64,000 nt of DNA, from contig NZ_QUBS01000081.1 in assembly GCF_003390925.1 (NCBI RefSeq), forward strand, positions 1 to 64,000, in the 5' to 3' direction. Positions 45,271-54,573 of the stretch are shown here, piece after piece (the stretch's first letter is position 1; the number at the start of each line of letters is the position of its first letter). The DNA is from Trinickia diaoshuihuensis (GTDB taxonomy: Bacteria; Pseudomonadota; Gammaproteobacteria; Burkholderiales; Burkholderiaceae). The notes under the pieces are model-generated. The model had not been told where the DNA came from, ran no database searches, and was given only the letters and a program-made list of their open reading frames with translations. Position numbers and translations under genes: made by a program.

Positions 45271-46410
45271 TCACGCGTCGTGCGCGTCTTGGGCAGTGCG
45301 GGCGGGGAGCGGTGTCCATCGCTGCTCGATGCGTCCGAACTTCCATATCGAAGCCGAGACCGCCCATGTGGCGATGAAGAGCGCGACGATGGCATAGCCG
45401 GCGCGGTTGAGATCGATGCCCGACGCCCACGTCCACATTGAGCGGTGCGCGCCGAGACCGGCATCGAGCAGACCGAGCACTTCGATGCCGGCGATGCCTA
45501 CCGCGACGCTCGTGGATAGGCCGGTCACGATCAGGTTGTAATAGACCTTGCGCACGGGTTTATCGAGCGCCCACGCGTACGCGTAGCTCATGAACGAGCC
45601 GTCGATCGTGTCGAAGAGCAGCATGCCGGCGGCGAACAATACCGGTAGGCATAGGGCTGCGTACCACGGCAGCCCGGATGCGGCGCCCGAGCCCGTCAGC
45701 ACGAGCAGCGCGATTTCCGTCGCCGTGTCGAAGCCGAGGCCGAACAGCAAGCCCACCCAATACATCTGCGCGGGTTTGCGTACGATGCGCATCAAGGGCG
45801 CGAGGATGCGCGCCAGTAGGCCGCGGTTTTCAAGGCGTTGCGTAAGATGCTCGTCGTCGAAGCGCCCCGCCTTCATTTGCCGAAAGATCCTCACGATGTC
45901 GCGCAACGCGACGACGTTCTGGAGCGCGATCAGAAATAGAAAGCCACTCGAAACGATGGCGCCCAGGACAGCGGCCGACGTGTGCCACGACGAGCCGCTA
46001 TCGATCAAATGGCTCGACACGGACCGCATGCCGAGCGCGATCGAGAGCGATAGTCCGAAAACGATGCTCGAATGACCGAACGAGAACCAAAAGCCGATCG
46101 ATGACGACGCCTTCCCTTCGCCGACGAACTTGCGCGTCGTGTTATCGATGGCGGCGATATGGTCCGCGTCGAATGCATGACGCATGCCGAGCGCGTACGC
46201 GGCGATACCCGCGCCGATGCCGAACGCGGTGGACCCCACGCCGCGATGCGGCTGGGCAACCGAGGCGAACAGCGTGCCCCACCCGAGGGCGTGCAGGAGC
46301 GCGATGAAAGCGCCGATCCCGACGATGGGGTGCGTCGCTTTAGGCGAGTGAGATAAGGTGCGGCGTCGGAACCGGAGCACGGCCCCGGCGCCATCTCGGC
46401 GTATAGACAT
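45271..46410 (-). CDS. HoxN/HupN/NixA-family nickel or cobalt permease
   Basis: A 379-residue permease with the family metal-binding signature H-A-F-D-A-D-H in segment 2 (residues 78-84, HAFDADHIAAIDN) and the second motif GLGFDTATEIALL. There are eight predicted membrane segments. It imports Ni2+ or Co2+ with high affinity at low capacity. The ATG at 46408-46410 is preferred; a GTG at 46446 would add 12 residues. No urease, hydrogenase or cobalamin gene lies in the window, so its metalloenzyme is elsewhere. Confidence 0.85.
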   Translation of the reverse strand: MSIRRDGAGAVLRFRRRTLSHSPKATHPIVGIGAFIALLHALGWGTLFASVAQPHRGVGSTAFGIGAGIAAYALGMRHAFDADHIAAIDNTTRKFVGEGKASSSIGFWFSFGHSSIVFGLSLSIALGMRSVSSHLIDSGSSWHTSAAVLGAIVSSGFLFLIALQNVVALRDIVRIFRQMKAGRFDDEHLTQRLENRGLLARILAPLMRIVRKPAQMYWVGLLFGLGFDTATEIALLVLTGSGAASGLPWYAALCLPVLFAAGMLLFDTIDGSFMSYAYAWALDKPVRKVYYNLIVTGLSTSVAVGIAGIEVLGLLDAGLGAHRSMWTWASGIDLNRAGYAIVALFIATWAVSASIWKFGRIEQRWTPLPARTAQDAHDA

Positions 46411-46466
46411 GGCGGCCTCGTCAAATGAGGGAAGCGCGGCTGGCACGTTGAACGTGCGCCCCGGTG

Positions 46467-47504
46467 TTATGCGACGGCTTTGGGCACGTACGGAAAGGTC
46501 GCCGAAGGTTTCGACGTGACGGATTCTTTTCCGATGCCGAGGCTAATCGGCGTATTCGCCGCGATCGTAAACATGACGTCGGGCGCGTTGTCCGTCATGT
46601 TCCGCCCGTTCCAGAGCGCGACGCCGAATACGGCGGGCGTCCCCACGGTGTACGGAAGAACGTTCGGCAAAAAGCGGTGGGCGACGGCGGTGGCGTAGCC
46701 GAGCGGGTCTTCGGTCGTGCCGTTGGCCCGCACCGCGCCGGCGATCGACTCGATGAGCAGCGCGCCATAGGTCTGGAGGTCGTCGGCGGGACGGCCCGCA
46801 TTGAGTCTATCGCCGAGCGTTTCGTTGTACTGCGTGAAGAGCGGATGAATCATCGGCAGGCCGACGCGGTTGATCGAACGCCAGCCCCCGGCATCGGTGG
46901 CGAGCGTCGCCACCGCCCATACGCCGATTTTCCGGTTCGCGCCGGCTGCCGCCAGCAGTTCGGCGTCGGACACTTCGAGTACGATCGAGTAGACCGTGTG
47001 TCCCGCGAAAAGATTGCGTGCGTGGGCGGGTTGCCAGCCGCCGAGGTCGAGCGGCGCGCCGTCTTGGAACGCGTGACCTACCGCATGCAGTACGTCGGGC
47101 TCGATCCAAAAAGGATCGCCTGCCAAACCGGCCCACACACGAATGCCCGAGGATGTCGCGACGATCTCATCCGTGCTGCCTCGTGCCACCACTTCGCCTT
47201 GCGCATGAGGATCGACTGCCTCGGCGCCGGCAATCCGCCGCAAGACGTAGCGTTGTGTTCCTTTTGCATCGCGTTCGTCGAACGTGATGCGATACGTCAG
47301 ATCCTCGATGGCATCGTTGTCGAGATCGATCTTGAATTCGTAGAAGCCTTCGGGATGGTAGCCGGGCGTACGTGCGTCGCCGGCTATCGAGTGGCAGACG
47401 TTGATGACGAATGCGGTGCCGGTCTCGCCGCGGAAGCAGTAGAGATCCGTGATATCGAGGCGCACGTCCTGCCGGGCGAGCGGGGAGTCGAGATGATGGG
47501 ACAT
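46467..47504 (-). CDS. DUF4331-family protein
   Basis: A 345-residue protein matching the DUF4331 family: MSHHLDSPLARQDVRLDITDLYCF at the start, INVCHSIAGDARTPGYHPEGFYEFKID, and PLFTQYNETLGDRLNAG in the C-terminal half. No function is established for the family; it lacks a signal peptide here. The ATG at 47502-47504 has AAGGA upstream. It ends 56 bases before the start of the Ni/Co permease on the same strand, so the pair may share a transcript. Confidence 0.8.
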   Translation of the reverse strand: MSHHLDSPLARQDVRLDITDLYCFRGETGTAFVINVCHSIAGDARTPGYHPEGFYEFKIDLDNDAIEDLTYRITFDERDAKGTQRYVLRRIAGAEAVDPHAQGEVVARGSTDEIVATSSGIRVWAGLAGDPFWIEPDVLHAVGHAFQDGAPLDLGGWQPAHARNLFAGHTVYSIVLEVSDAELLAAAGANRKIGVWAVATLATDAGGWRSINRVGLPMIHPLFTQYNETLGDRLNAGRPADDLQTYGALLIESIAGAVRANGTTEDPLGYATAVAHRFLPNVLPYTVGTPAVFGVALWNGRNMTDNAPDVMFTIAANTPISLGIGKESVTSKPSATFPYVPKAVA

Positions 47505-47689
47505 GATTCGATCCTTTCCGTGATGTCGATGACGAGGGGCCGCGCCGCGGGGGAGGCCCCGATTGCGGCGCATGGCGCTGGACGACGGAAAGGAGTGTGG
47601 CGCGCGCGTGGGATGCGCGCTGTCGGCAAACGAATGGGTTTTGCCGAATTGCACGGTGAGGACGCGACGCGTGTCGCGCCGCGGACCGG

Positions 47690-48994
47690 CTACGGGTTAG
47701 CGGCTTTGCTTTGCTCCGCGGCGATACGCGAGAGGCGCAGCATGCCAATCGCGATTAGCGTGGTGGCAGCCGACACGAACACATACCAGCCGGCGGCCCC
47801 GCGCGTCCCCGCCCAAGCATTGAACGAAGCGACGACGAAAGGCGTCGTGCCGCCGAACAGCGCCACGCCGGTAGCGTAGACGAGGGACATGGCGACGGCG
47901 CGGCCGCGTCGCGGAAACATCTCCAGAATGAGGGCGATGGTCGGGCCGCCGGCAAGTGCGGATAGCCCCGCGAACAGCGCGACCACGGCAAGCAGCGCGA
48001 TCGGTTGCGGATGGACCGCGGCGTAGTGAAACGCCGGCACGACCGCCGCCATCGTCAGCGCGCGGGCGCAGGCGATGGTCCGCAGGCGGCCGATACGGTC
48101 CGCGAGCCAACCGCCCGCTACCGAGAGCGCCAGCGTGACAGAGCCCACGACGGCGGTCGTCGCAAACGACGCATAGGCGGACGGCGAGGTACCGGTCACG
48201 CCGAACGTCGTCACGTAGGTTGCCACATACGTGGGCACGGTCCCGCCGAAAATGAGTATTACGGCGAGAACCCATTGCCCGCGCAACGGACTGAGCATGC
48301 CGCGCACCGGCTGCTCGCCGAGCGGCGGCTGCGACGTCTCCGCGATATGGCGGCGCAGATGGATTTGAACCGGAATCAGTGCGCCGGCGAGCATAAATGG
48401 AGCGCGCCAACCCCAGTGTTCGATTTGCGCCGACGTGAGGAACGCGTGTAGCGCGATGCCGCACGTGCCGGCCGCCACGAGCGCCAGTCCTTGCCCTGCC
48501 ATCAGCCAACCGGCGTAGAGGCTCTTTTGTCGCGGTGGGCAATGTTCGATCAATAGGGCTCCCGACGAACCCATTTCTCCGCCGACGGCCACGCCCTGAA
48601 GGATCCGGCAGAGCAATACCGCTACCGGCGCAGCGACGCCGAGCACGGCATAGCCCGGGATGAGCGCAACCCCGAGCGAGCCGGCGGTGACGAGCGCCGC
48701 CGTCAGCAGCAGTGCCGGCTTGCGCCCGGCGATGTCCGCCTGCAAGCCGATGAGCAGCGCACCGATCGGGCGCGAGAGAAATCCGGCCGCAAACGTGCCG
48801 AGAGACAGCAATGTCGCGGAGACCCCCCCCGCATGCGGGAAAAACGCTCGCCCAATCGATGCGGCGAACAGCGTGTAACAGAAGTAGTCGAAGAACTCGA
48901 TCGCGTTCGCCAGCACGATCGTGGCGAGCGTGGCGCGTGCGAGACGCGGCGAAACCGTATCGTCCGCGTGGCCGTGGAAAGGGTAGAGCGGCAT
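47690..48994 (-). CDS. MFS transporter, metabolite:H+ symporter (MHS) family
   Basis: A 434-residue permease. The first segment has NAIEFFDYFCYTLFAASIGRAFFP, the MHS signature with FDY; loop 2-3 has RPIGALLIGLQADIAGRKPAL; loop 4-5 has RILQGVAVGGEMGSSGALLIEH. MHS members import dicarboxylates, betaines, shikimate or similar acids. The ATG at 48994 is the family start; longer frames overlap the kinase. It follows the kinase gene by 14 bases on the same strand, so the two are cotranscribed and the kinase may sense the same compound. Confidence 0.85.
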   Translation of the reverse strand: MPLYPFHGHADDTVSPRLARATLATIVLANAIEFFDYFCYTLFAASIGRAFFPHAGGVSATLLSLGTFAAGFLSRPIGALLIGLQADIAGRKPALLLTAALVTAGSLGVALIPGYAVLGVAAPVAVLLCRILQGVAVGGEMGSSGALLIEHCPPRQKSLYAGWLMAGQGLALVAAGTCGIALHAFLTSAQIEHWGWRAPFMLAGALIPVQIHLRRHIAETSQPPLGEQPVRGMLSPLRGQWVLAVILIFGGTVPTYVATYVTTFGVTGTSPSAYASFATTAVVGSVTLALSVAGGWLADRIGRLRTIACARALTMAAVVPAFHYAAVHPQPIALLAVVALFAGLSALAGGPTIALILEMFPRRGRAVAMSLVYATGVALFGGTTPFVVASFNAWAGTRGAAGWYVFVSAATTLIAIGMLRLSRIAAEQSKAANP

Positions 48995-49008
48995 GCGAAA
49001 GCGGCGCG

Positions 49009-50343
49009 TTAGAGCGAGCCGTGGTTCTCGTTCGGCCCTCGCCTCGCATCCGCGCCGAGTACTCCGGCGGAACGCGCGCGGGCCGAACGCGGCAGCGTGA
49101 AGCAAAACCGGGTGCCGGATTCGCCCGTGTCCGCCACCCAGATCGAGCCCCCGTGCGCCTCGACGATCGACTTCGAGATCGGCAAGCCCATACCCATTCC
49201 ATCGCTCTTGGTGCTGGACAGCGGCTGGAAGATCGCATCGGGCTGCAAGGACTTGATCCCGCCGCCCGAGTCGATGACTTCGAATAGCGTCTGCGTGTCG
49301 TTGTAGGGACGCGCCCGCACGGTCAGCAGCGGCGCGCGGCCGTGCGCGTTCGCCGCGGCGATCGCATGGATGCCGTTGATCAAAAGATTCGTCAACACCT
49401 GCTGCAGTTGGATCCGGTCGGCATATGCCGTCAATGCCGGTTCGATTTCCTTTGCCAGCGTGATCGCATTGGCATTCGCCTCCGACGCGATCAGCAGCAT
49501 CGCGGAGTCGACGATCTCGGCGCAGTCGAGTTCGACCGCCTCGACGGGCGCGCCGGCGAGAAAGCCCCGCAGACGCCGGCAAATACCCACGATGTCATCG
49601 GTCCATTGCGACGCGTGACGGAACGCGGCCAGTGCCTCGGCGATATCGGGCGCGGGGCGGTCCAGCCAGCGCACGGCGGCGTCCAGGCCGGTGCGGACCG
49701 CGCCGAGCGGCTGGCCGATCTCGTGCGTGATCGACGCGACGAGCTGTCCGACCATCGACACGCGCGCCGTGCGCGCCATCTGTGCGCGCAGCGCCTGCAG
49801 CCTGTCGGCGTTCTCCTTATGCTCGGTGACGTCGAACGCGTAGAAGTGCAGCCGTCGATACGCGTCGACGTCCTTCGGGAGTGAGCAGCGCCAGACGATC
49901 GGTACTTTGCGGCCGGTGAGCGTGGTCAGGACCCGCTCGCCCTGGCACGAGGTCCGGCCTTCGAACATCGCACGCAACACTTGCGAGTTGCTGAACCGGT
50001 TTGCCGGAAGCAACTCGCGCGACCACGCGAAAAAGGTCTCCTTCGATTCTGCATCGAAGAGGGCGAGCGTCGCGTCGTTGGCATCGACGAACGCGTGCAA
50101 TTCGCGCAATTTGTCGATGACCTCGGGGTGTTGATCGATAAACGATTCGAAGTCGTTCACGCCGCTCGTCCTGAGCGAGTCGATCCATGCTTTGATGCCC
50201 GACCAGTCCTCGATCAGGATCGGGATCGGCGCGTCGCGGAATAGCCCGTCAGTCTCGACCGGCGCGTCGCTCACGGAGCGCGTGGACGCGTCCAACGGTT
50301 TCCGTGTCGGCGCGGTTATCGCCTGGGCATTGTGCTCGTTCAT
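49009..50343 (-). CDS. PAS-type sensor histidine kinase (FixL-like architecture, soluble)
   Basis: A 444-residue cytoplasmic kinase without membrane segments. Residues 80-175 form a PAS-like domain (LHAFVDANDATLALFDAESKE, YAFDVTEHKE at its end). The HisKA dimerisation helix has H207 in ASITHEIGQPLGAV. The ATPase domain has NLLINGIHA (N box), DSGGGI (G1), and GMGMGLPISKSI (G2). FixL-like QPLGAVRTG after the His recalls the FixL/DctB subfamily. The ATG at 50343 is chosen; a frame to 50457 lacks a site. It may signal to the receiver proteins encoded at 52546 or 53802. Confidence 0.85.
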   Translation of the reverse strand: MNEHNAQAITAPTRKPLDASTRSVSDAPVETDGLFRDAPIPILIEDWSGIKAWIDSLRTSGVNDFESFIDQHPEVIDKLRELHAFVDANDATLALFDAESKETFFAWSRELLPANRFSNSQVLRAMFEGRTSCQGERVLTTLTGRKVPIVWRCSLPKDVDAYRRLHFYAFDVTEHKENADRLQALRAQMARTARVSMVGQLVASITHEIGQPLGAVRTGLDAAVRWLDRPAPDIAEALAAFRHASQWTDDIVGICRRLRGFLAGAPVEAVELDCAEIVDSAMLLIASEANANAITLAKEIEPALTAYADRIQLQQVLTNLLINGIHAIAAANAHGRAPLLTVRARPYNDTQTLFEVIDSGGGIKSLQPDAIFQPLSSTKSDGMGMGLPISKSIVEAHGGSIWVADTGESGTRFCFTLPRSARARSAGVLGADARRGPNENHGSL

Positions 50344-50568
50344 GCGGCAGATCCCGATGAGGGGCAGGTGGACAACTTTCCCTGAACTATGGCGGCGGGA
50401 AGTCGCGAGAAGAAAGTTGCCGCGATTATACAAAATCAAAAGGGGCGCAAACCGCAAAATGCGTCCCGTGATTTCGTTTCGACGACTTCTTCGATCCGAG
50501 GAAAGTTATCTGATCAGCCGCGGGCAGTCCGCGCGGGCTCGGAGGATCCCGCGCGCAGCCATGCACGG

Positions 50569-50922
50569 TCACCCGCCGAAGTAGGGCGTGCAAAAGCTAA
50601 TGGGGCCGCTGCACGAGGTTGCCGCGCCGGTGCCCCCACCCGCGTGGGTGTGCGTGCCGCTTGCCGCCATGGCGCTCATCGGTGTGCCGCCGACATCGGC
50701 CGCCACCTGCTGTTGCTCGGCGCCGACCTTCGCCTCGGCCGCCTGAATATCCGCGGGATACCGCGGATCGTCTCCGGCCGCTAGGTTGTAGCCGGCTTGC
50801 TCCACGCGGATTAGATCGGCGCGCACTTGCGCGCGTGTCAGCGGCGTAGTGCTCTGAGCGAAGCTCAGCGCGGGAGCGGCGAATGTGCCGATGACGAGAA
50901 TGAAGCAAGCAAGCTTATTCAT
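50569..50922 (-). CDS. DUF4148-domain small exported protein
   Basis: A 117-residue protein with a signal peptide (MNKLACFILVIGTFAAPALSFA, cleavage near residue 22) and the DUF4148 signature LTRAQVRADLIRVEQAGY and DDPRYPADIQAAEAK. An unusual Gly/Thr/His tail (ASGTHTHAGGGTG) ends in two Cys that may form a disulfide. The family is common in Burkholderia and has no proven function. AAGGAG precedes the start. Confidence 0.85.
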   Translation of the reverse strand: MNKLACFILVIGTFAAPALSFAQSTTPLTRAQVRADLIRVEQAGYNLAAGDDPRYPADIQAAEAKVGAEQQQVAADVGGTPMSAMAASGTHTHAGGGTGAATSCSGPISFCTPYFGG

Positions 50923-51446
50923 GATGAGACTCCTTCCGGTGAGTGAGGCGCGAAACACGTTCCGCGGCCGACACGCGCGGCGGGCGGCTTCTCGCTGCTC
51001 GCGTTTCACGGCGTGTCACCCGTGTTTACGCCTGCGGTCGCAGCTTTATTCCTTGCGATAACCGCGCGCCGCTCAGCTTGGTTGAAATTGGCGATCTCGA
51101 CGCCGGGCCCCCGCGGAAACATATTTTGTGCGCGACGGCTGTATGGCGCGCGATACGGCAAGACTCTGTGTGTTCATGGTCCATACCCGACCTATACGGA
51201 CATATAGGGCAGCCGATCCCTCCAACGAGCCGGCCGGCGTCCGGCCCGCGTCAATGCGTTGCCGCGCGCGCATCGGTTAAACCTTCATATAACGTGGTCA
51301 AACGATCGACGGGTCCGGGCCACCCTTTCCGGGCTTGAACCAACCGAACGTACGTCTACTTCGGCGGATCGAGTTTCGATACCTTGTCTTCAACGCGCCG
51401 TCATGCCCGCGCGCCGTGCATCTCCGATCCCGTTAGGTAGCCAGCC
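50923..51446. promoter_or_regulatory. Divergent intergenic region DUF4148 / AraC
   Basis: About 520 bases without a gene. It contains a perfect 6-bp-arm palindrome at 51191-51208 (see separate entry). Apart from this I see no terminator or repeated element. It should carry the promoters for both flanking genes. Confidence 0.45.
51191..51208. promoter_or_regulatory. CCTATA-N6-TATAGG palindrome, candidate regulator site
   Basis: CCTATACGGACATATAGG has perfect 6-bp arms around a 6-base spacer. A related half-site sequence CCTATACCTACATATGAT is at 52430-52447, before the receiver gene. The shared CCTATAC-x-x-ACATAT core suggests a binding site of a regulator of this locus, most plausibly the FixJ-type protein encoded at 53802. 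Confidence 0.45.
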
Positions 51447-52403
51447 ATGCTTCTCTTAACACCGAAACGTTCCGAGTTAGCGGACGCGCGCATCGCGGCG
51501 CATGCCGCCGCTCGCCCCGTGTCCAGTCCCATCAGCGTCGAGCGCGTGTGGCGCGAGCCCGAAGCGGCGTACGACGCCGACATCGTGCTTTCGCGTTGGA
51601 CGCGCAACGCGCGGCAGCCGGTCGAACTCGTCAACGCGGGCAGCCAGCGCTGGCACTGCATCGGCATCAACCTGAAGTGCACGACCGTGACGTTCGCGCA
51701 TGCGGGCCGTACGCTCGTGCAAGGCCGCGTGACGCCGGGCGCCGCGCAGGTCACGGCACCCGGCGTGGCGTGCAGCGCGGTGTTCGATGCGCCGAGCGAC
51801 GTGCTGCATCTATTCGCATCGCAATCGGTCTTTGCCGAATGCTATGAAGACCTATTCGGCCGGCCGCATGGGGGCGATATCGTCATCGACGATCCGCGCC
51901 TCGTGCGCGATCCGGCGCTTGAACGCCTCGGCCAGGCGCTGGCCGTCTCGCACACGCAGGATGCCGCGCTCGGCAAGGTGTTCGCCGACAGCGTGAGCCT
52001 TGCGATCGTCTCGCGCATCGTCGCGCGGCACTTCGCGGTACGGCCGAGCGATGCCGGGAGCGCCGCCGCACTACCCGCATGGCGCATGCGACGGACCATC
52101 GAGTACGTCGATGCCCACCTTGGCGATCCGATCGGCCTCGAAGACATGGCGCAAAGCGCGGGGCTCACGCGCATGCACTTCGCGGCGCAATTCCGCCGTG
52201 CGACCGGCCTGCGACCGCACGAGTATTTGATGCGGCGGCGCATCGAGCACGCGCAGCAGTTGCTGCTCGAAACGCGCCACGGGGTATTGGATGTGGCGTT
52301 GAGTTGCGGTTTCCGCTCTCAGGCGCATTTCACGGCGGTATTCAAACGCTTCGTCGGCGAGACGCCCCACTGCTGGCGGACCCGAGCGAATGCCGATCGA
52401 TGA
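51447..52403 (+). CDS. AraC-family transcriptional regulator
   Basis: A 318-residue AraC protein. Residues 1-200 are an effector-type domain with little recognisable sequence; residues 205-305 hold the two HTHs (LGDPIGLEDMAQSAGLTRMHFAAQFRRATGLRPHEYLMRRR, then LDVALSCGFRSQAHFTAVFKRFVGETPHCW). It stands between the DUF4148 gene and the two-component module, on the same strand as the latter. Its target is unknown. Confidence 0.85.
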   Translation: MLLLTPKRSELADARIAAHAAARPVSSPISVERVWREPEAAYDADIVLSRWTRNARQPVELVNAGSQRWHCIGINLKCTTVTFAHAGRTLVQGRVTPGAAQVTAPGVACSAVFDAPSDVLHLFASQSVFAECYEDLFGRPHGGDIVIDDPRLVRDPALERLGQALAVSHTQDAALGKVFADSVSLAIVSRIVARHFAVRPSDAGSAAALPAWRMRRTIEYVDAHLGDPIGLEDMAQSAGLTRMHFAAQFRRATGLRPHEYLMRRRIEHAQQLLLETRHGVLDVALSCGFRSQAHFTAVFKRFVGETPHCWRTRANADR

Positions 52404-52429
52404 GAGGGTTCCGGCGCTCGGCGGCCGCC

Positions 52430-52447
52430 CCTATACCTACATATGAT
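52430..52447 (+). promoter_or_regulatory. Second CCTATAC-x-x-ACATAT motif with -10-like TATGAT
   Basis: CCTATACCTACATATGAT shares the left arm and spacer edges with the palindrome at 51191-51208. Its last six bases form a -10-like box TATGAT (52442-52447), about 100 bases before the receiver gene. A regulator bound here would lie on the promoter. Confidence 0.4.
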
Positions 52448-52545
52448 TTTCGCGCCGGAGCGTTTTCATTAAGATGGGGTTCGACCTGGCGGGCCGTTCC
52501 GGCTCGCTTTGAACGTCATTTCGGCCGAGGACCCGTTGCTTGCAC

Positions 52546-52926
52546 ATGAATCCGATCGTTTCGATTGTCGACGACGACGAGTCCGTGCGCGTCGCAACCT
52601 CGAGCCTCGTCCGCTCGCTGGGCTGGACGGCAAGGCAGTACGCATCGGCGGAGGAGTTCCTTGGTTGCGGCGACATCGATGGCGTGGCCTGCATCATCTC
52701 GGATATTCAGATGCCGGGCATTTCGGGGCTGGAGATGTACCGGCGTTTGCTCGAGACAGGCATCGACGTGCCTGTTATTTTCATTTCGGCCTTCGCGTCG
52801 GAGCTCGTGCACCGGCAAGCGCTCGAAATCGGTGCGCTTTGCGTGCTGAGCAAACCAGTCGATGCGGCGGCCGTGTCACGTCATCTGGAAGCGGTAAAGG
52901 CCGGTGGCGCGGGTACCGAGCGTTGA
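52546..52926 (+). CDS. Stand-alone receiver-domain protein
   Basis: A 126-residue single receiver: acidic pocket D9-D11 (SIVDDDESV), phosphoacceptor D53 in ISDIQMPG, ISAFAS after strand 4 and LSKPVD for the conserved Lys. No output domain. It most resembles the receiver of FixJ-type proteins. The ATG at 52546 is chosen; a TTG two codons earlier is less likely. It is followed immediately by a kinase and a LuxR-type regulator, so it may act as a phosphate sink or intermediate in the same circuit. Confidence 0.85.
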   Translation: MNPIVSIVDDDESVRVATSSLVRSLGWTARQYASAEEFLGCGDIDGVACIISDIQMPGISGLEMYRRLLETGIDVPVIFISAFASELVHRQALEIGALCVLSKPVDAAAVSRHLEAVKAGGAGTER

Positions 52927-52936
52927 GTGCGTCGTC

Positions 52937-53812
52937 ATGGTCATGCTAGTGGCGTGCGCGGTGGGCCTGTTCGCAATTGCCGCCACGGCGATCCTCGCGT
53001 TGCGCAATCGGACCGATATGCCCACGCCCCGCGTCCCCCCGGACGTGATCGAGCGCATCGCCGCGCAGCATGCGCTCGAGCGCTCGCGGGCGGAACTGGC
53101 GAATGCCGAGCGAACGACGATGCTCGGCGAGATGGCTGCCTCCATCGCCCACGACGTGACCCAGCCGCTGGCCGCGATCGTGACGGCGGGCGACGCCGCT
53201 TTGCGGTGGCTCGATAGGCCGCGGCCGGACGTGGCGGAAGCGCGGCAATCGATCGAGCACATGATTCGCGATGCGAAACGCTCGGCCGACGTGATCGGCC
53301 GCATGCGCGCCATAGCGCGCAAACGCGCACGCGAAGACGCATTGCTCGATCTGAATACGGTTGTGAGAGAATCGCTCGATCTCCTCGGGCATGAGATCGA
53401 GCGTCACGGCGTCGAACTCGAAACCGACTACGCGATGGCGCCGCAGCGCGTGCGCGGCGATCGCGCGCAGCTAAAGCAGGTGGTCGTCAATCTCGTGCTA
53501 AACGCGGTGCAGGCCATGTCGGGCGTGAACGCCGGTGCGCGCCGCTTGCTGATTCGTACGCGCGCGTTTGACGATCGCCATGTGCAGGTGATCGTCGAGG
53601 ACACGGGAGTGGGAATCCGCCAAGCCGACTTCGATCGGCTCTTTAGCGCTTTTTATACGACGAAGGTCGATGGCATGGGCATGGGACTGTCGATTTGCCG
53701 GTCCATCGTCGAAGCGCACGGCGGCCGTATCTGGGCCGAATGCCGAGCCCATCCGGGGACCGTCATGCAGTTCGTATTGCCAGTCGATGAGGACATCTCC
53801 AATGAGCACTGA
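52937..53812 (+). CDS. Membrane-anchored sensor histidine kinase (FixL-like)
   Basis: A 291-residue kinase with one N-terminal membrane segment (VACAVGLFAIAATAILAL), the HisKA helix with H72 in ASIAHDVTQPLAAIV and an ATPase domain (VVNLVLNAVQAM; DTGVGI; GMGMGLSICRSI). No sensory domain of size is present between membrane and HisKA, so sensing is in the membrane or by a partner. Start choice ATG 52937 is uncertain; a GTG at 52904 would overlap the receiver gene by 23 bases. It overlaps the regulator gene by 11 bases. Confidence 0.8.
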   Translation: MVMLVACAVGLFAIAATAILALRNRTDMPTPRVPPDVIERIAAQHALERSRAELANAERTTMLGEMAASIAHDVTQPLAAIVTAGDAALRWLDRPRPDVAEARQSIEHMIRDAKRSADVIGRMRAIARKRAREDALLDLNTVVRESLDLLGHEIERHGVELETDYAMAPQRVRGDRAQLKQVVVNLVLNAVQAMSGVNAGARRLLIRTRAFDDRHVQVIVEDTGVGIRQADFDRLFSAFYTTKVDGMGMGLSICRSIVEAHGGRIWAECRAHPGTVMQFVLPVDEDISNEH

Positions 53813-54476
53813 GGCACAAGAGTCTGTCGGACAATCGATCGTCTACGTCGTCGACGACGATGAGTCGATGCGAACGGCGGTCGACATGCTGCTTCGGTCG
53901 GTGGGGTTGCGCGTCGAATCCTTCGCGTCGGCGCAGGAGTTCCTTGCATTCGACAAGCCCGACGTGCCGAGCTGCCTCGTTCTCGATGTGCGCCTCAAAG
54001 GTCAAAGCGGTCTCGCGGTTCAAGAGCAAATCGCGGCCGCCGAGTTGCATCTGCCGATCATCTTCATGACCGCGTACGGCGATATCGCGATGTCGGTGAA
54101 GGCGATGAAGGCCGGCGCCGTGGATTTTCTCGCCAAGCCGTTCCGCGAGCAGGACATGATCGATGCGGTGACGTCCGCGCTGGCGCGAGACGAGCAGTGC
54201 CGAGGCGAAGTTCGGTCGCTCGCCGCGCTTCGGCGCTTGTATGCGGCGCTGACCGCACGAGAACGTGAGGTGATGGCATTCGTGGCGAGCGGGCTGATGA
54301 ACAAACAAATCGCGGCGGCCATGAATCTGAGCGAAATCACCGTCAAGATTCATCGCGGCCAAGCGATGAAGAAGATGGAGTCGCGTTCGTTGGCCGACTT
54401 CGTCCGCAAGGCGGAGGCGCTCGGCATTACTGAACCGGGCGATACCGCTGTCCCGGCCAAGATTCGGAGCAGTTGA
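53802..54476 (+). CDS. FixJ-type response regulator (receiver plus LuxR HTH)
   Basis: A 224-residue two-domain regulator. The receiver has D18-D20, phosphoacceptor D62 in LVLDVRLKG, T90 in FMTAYGD and K112 in LAKPF. The LuxR-type HTH is at residues 149-205 (LTAREREVMAFVASGLMNKQIAAAM, SEITVKIHRG). The alpha5 region FREQDMIDAV is as in FixJ. It overlaps the kinase gene and forms a full two-component pair. The palindromes at 51191 and 52430 are candidate targets. Confidence 0.9.
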   Translation: MSTEAQESVGQSIVYVVDDDESMRTAVDMLLRSVGLRVESFASAQEFLAFDKPDVPSCLVLDVRLKGQSGLAVQEQIAAAELHLPIIFMTAYGDIAMSVKAMKAGAVDFLAKPFREQDMIDAVTSALARDEQCRGEVRSLAALRRLYAALTAREREVMAFVASGLMNKQIAAAMNLSEITVKIHRGQAMKKMESRSLADFVRKAEALGITEPGDTAVPAKIRSS

Positions 54477-54573
54477 AACCGGCGCTGGAGCCGGTCCGAA
54501 CGTTCGGCCGACGCCGCGGGCGGCACGACCGCTATGATTTTCGGGGTTGCCGCGGCGGCATGGAGGACGACTC

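Noticed and set aside
46464-47879. Plus-strand frame of 471 codons opposite DUF4331
   Set aside because: Antisense shadow; the minus-strand protein matches a known family.
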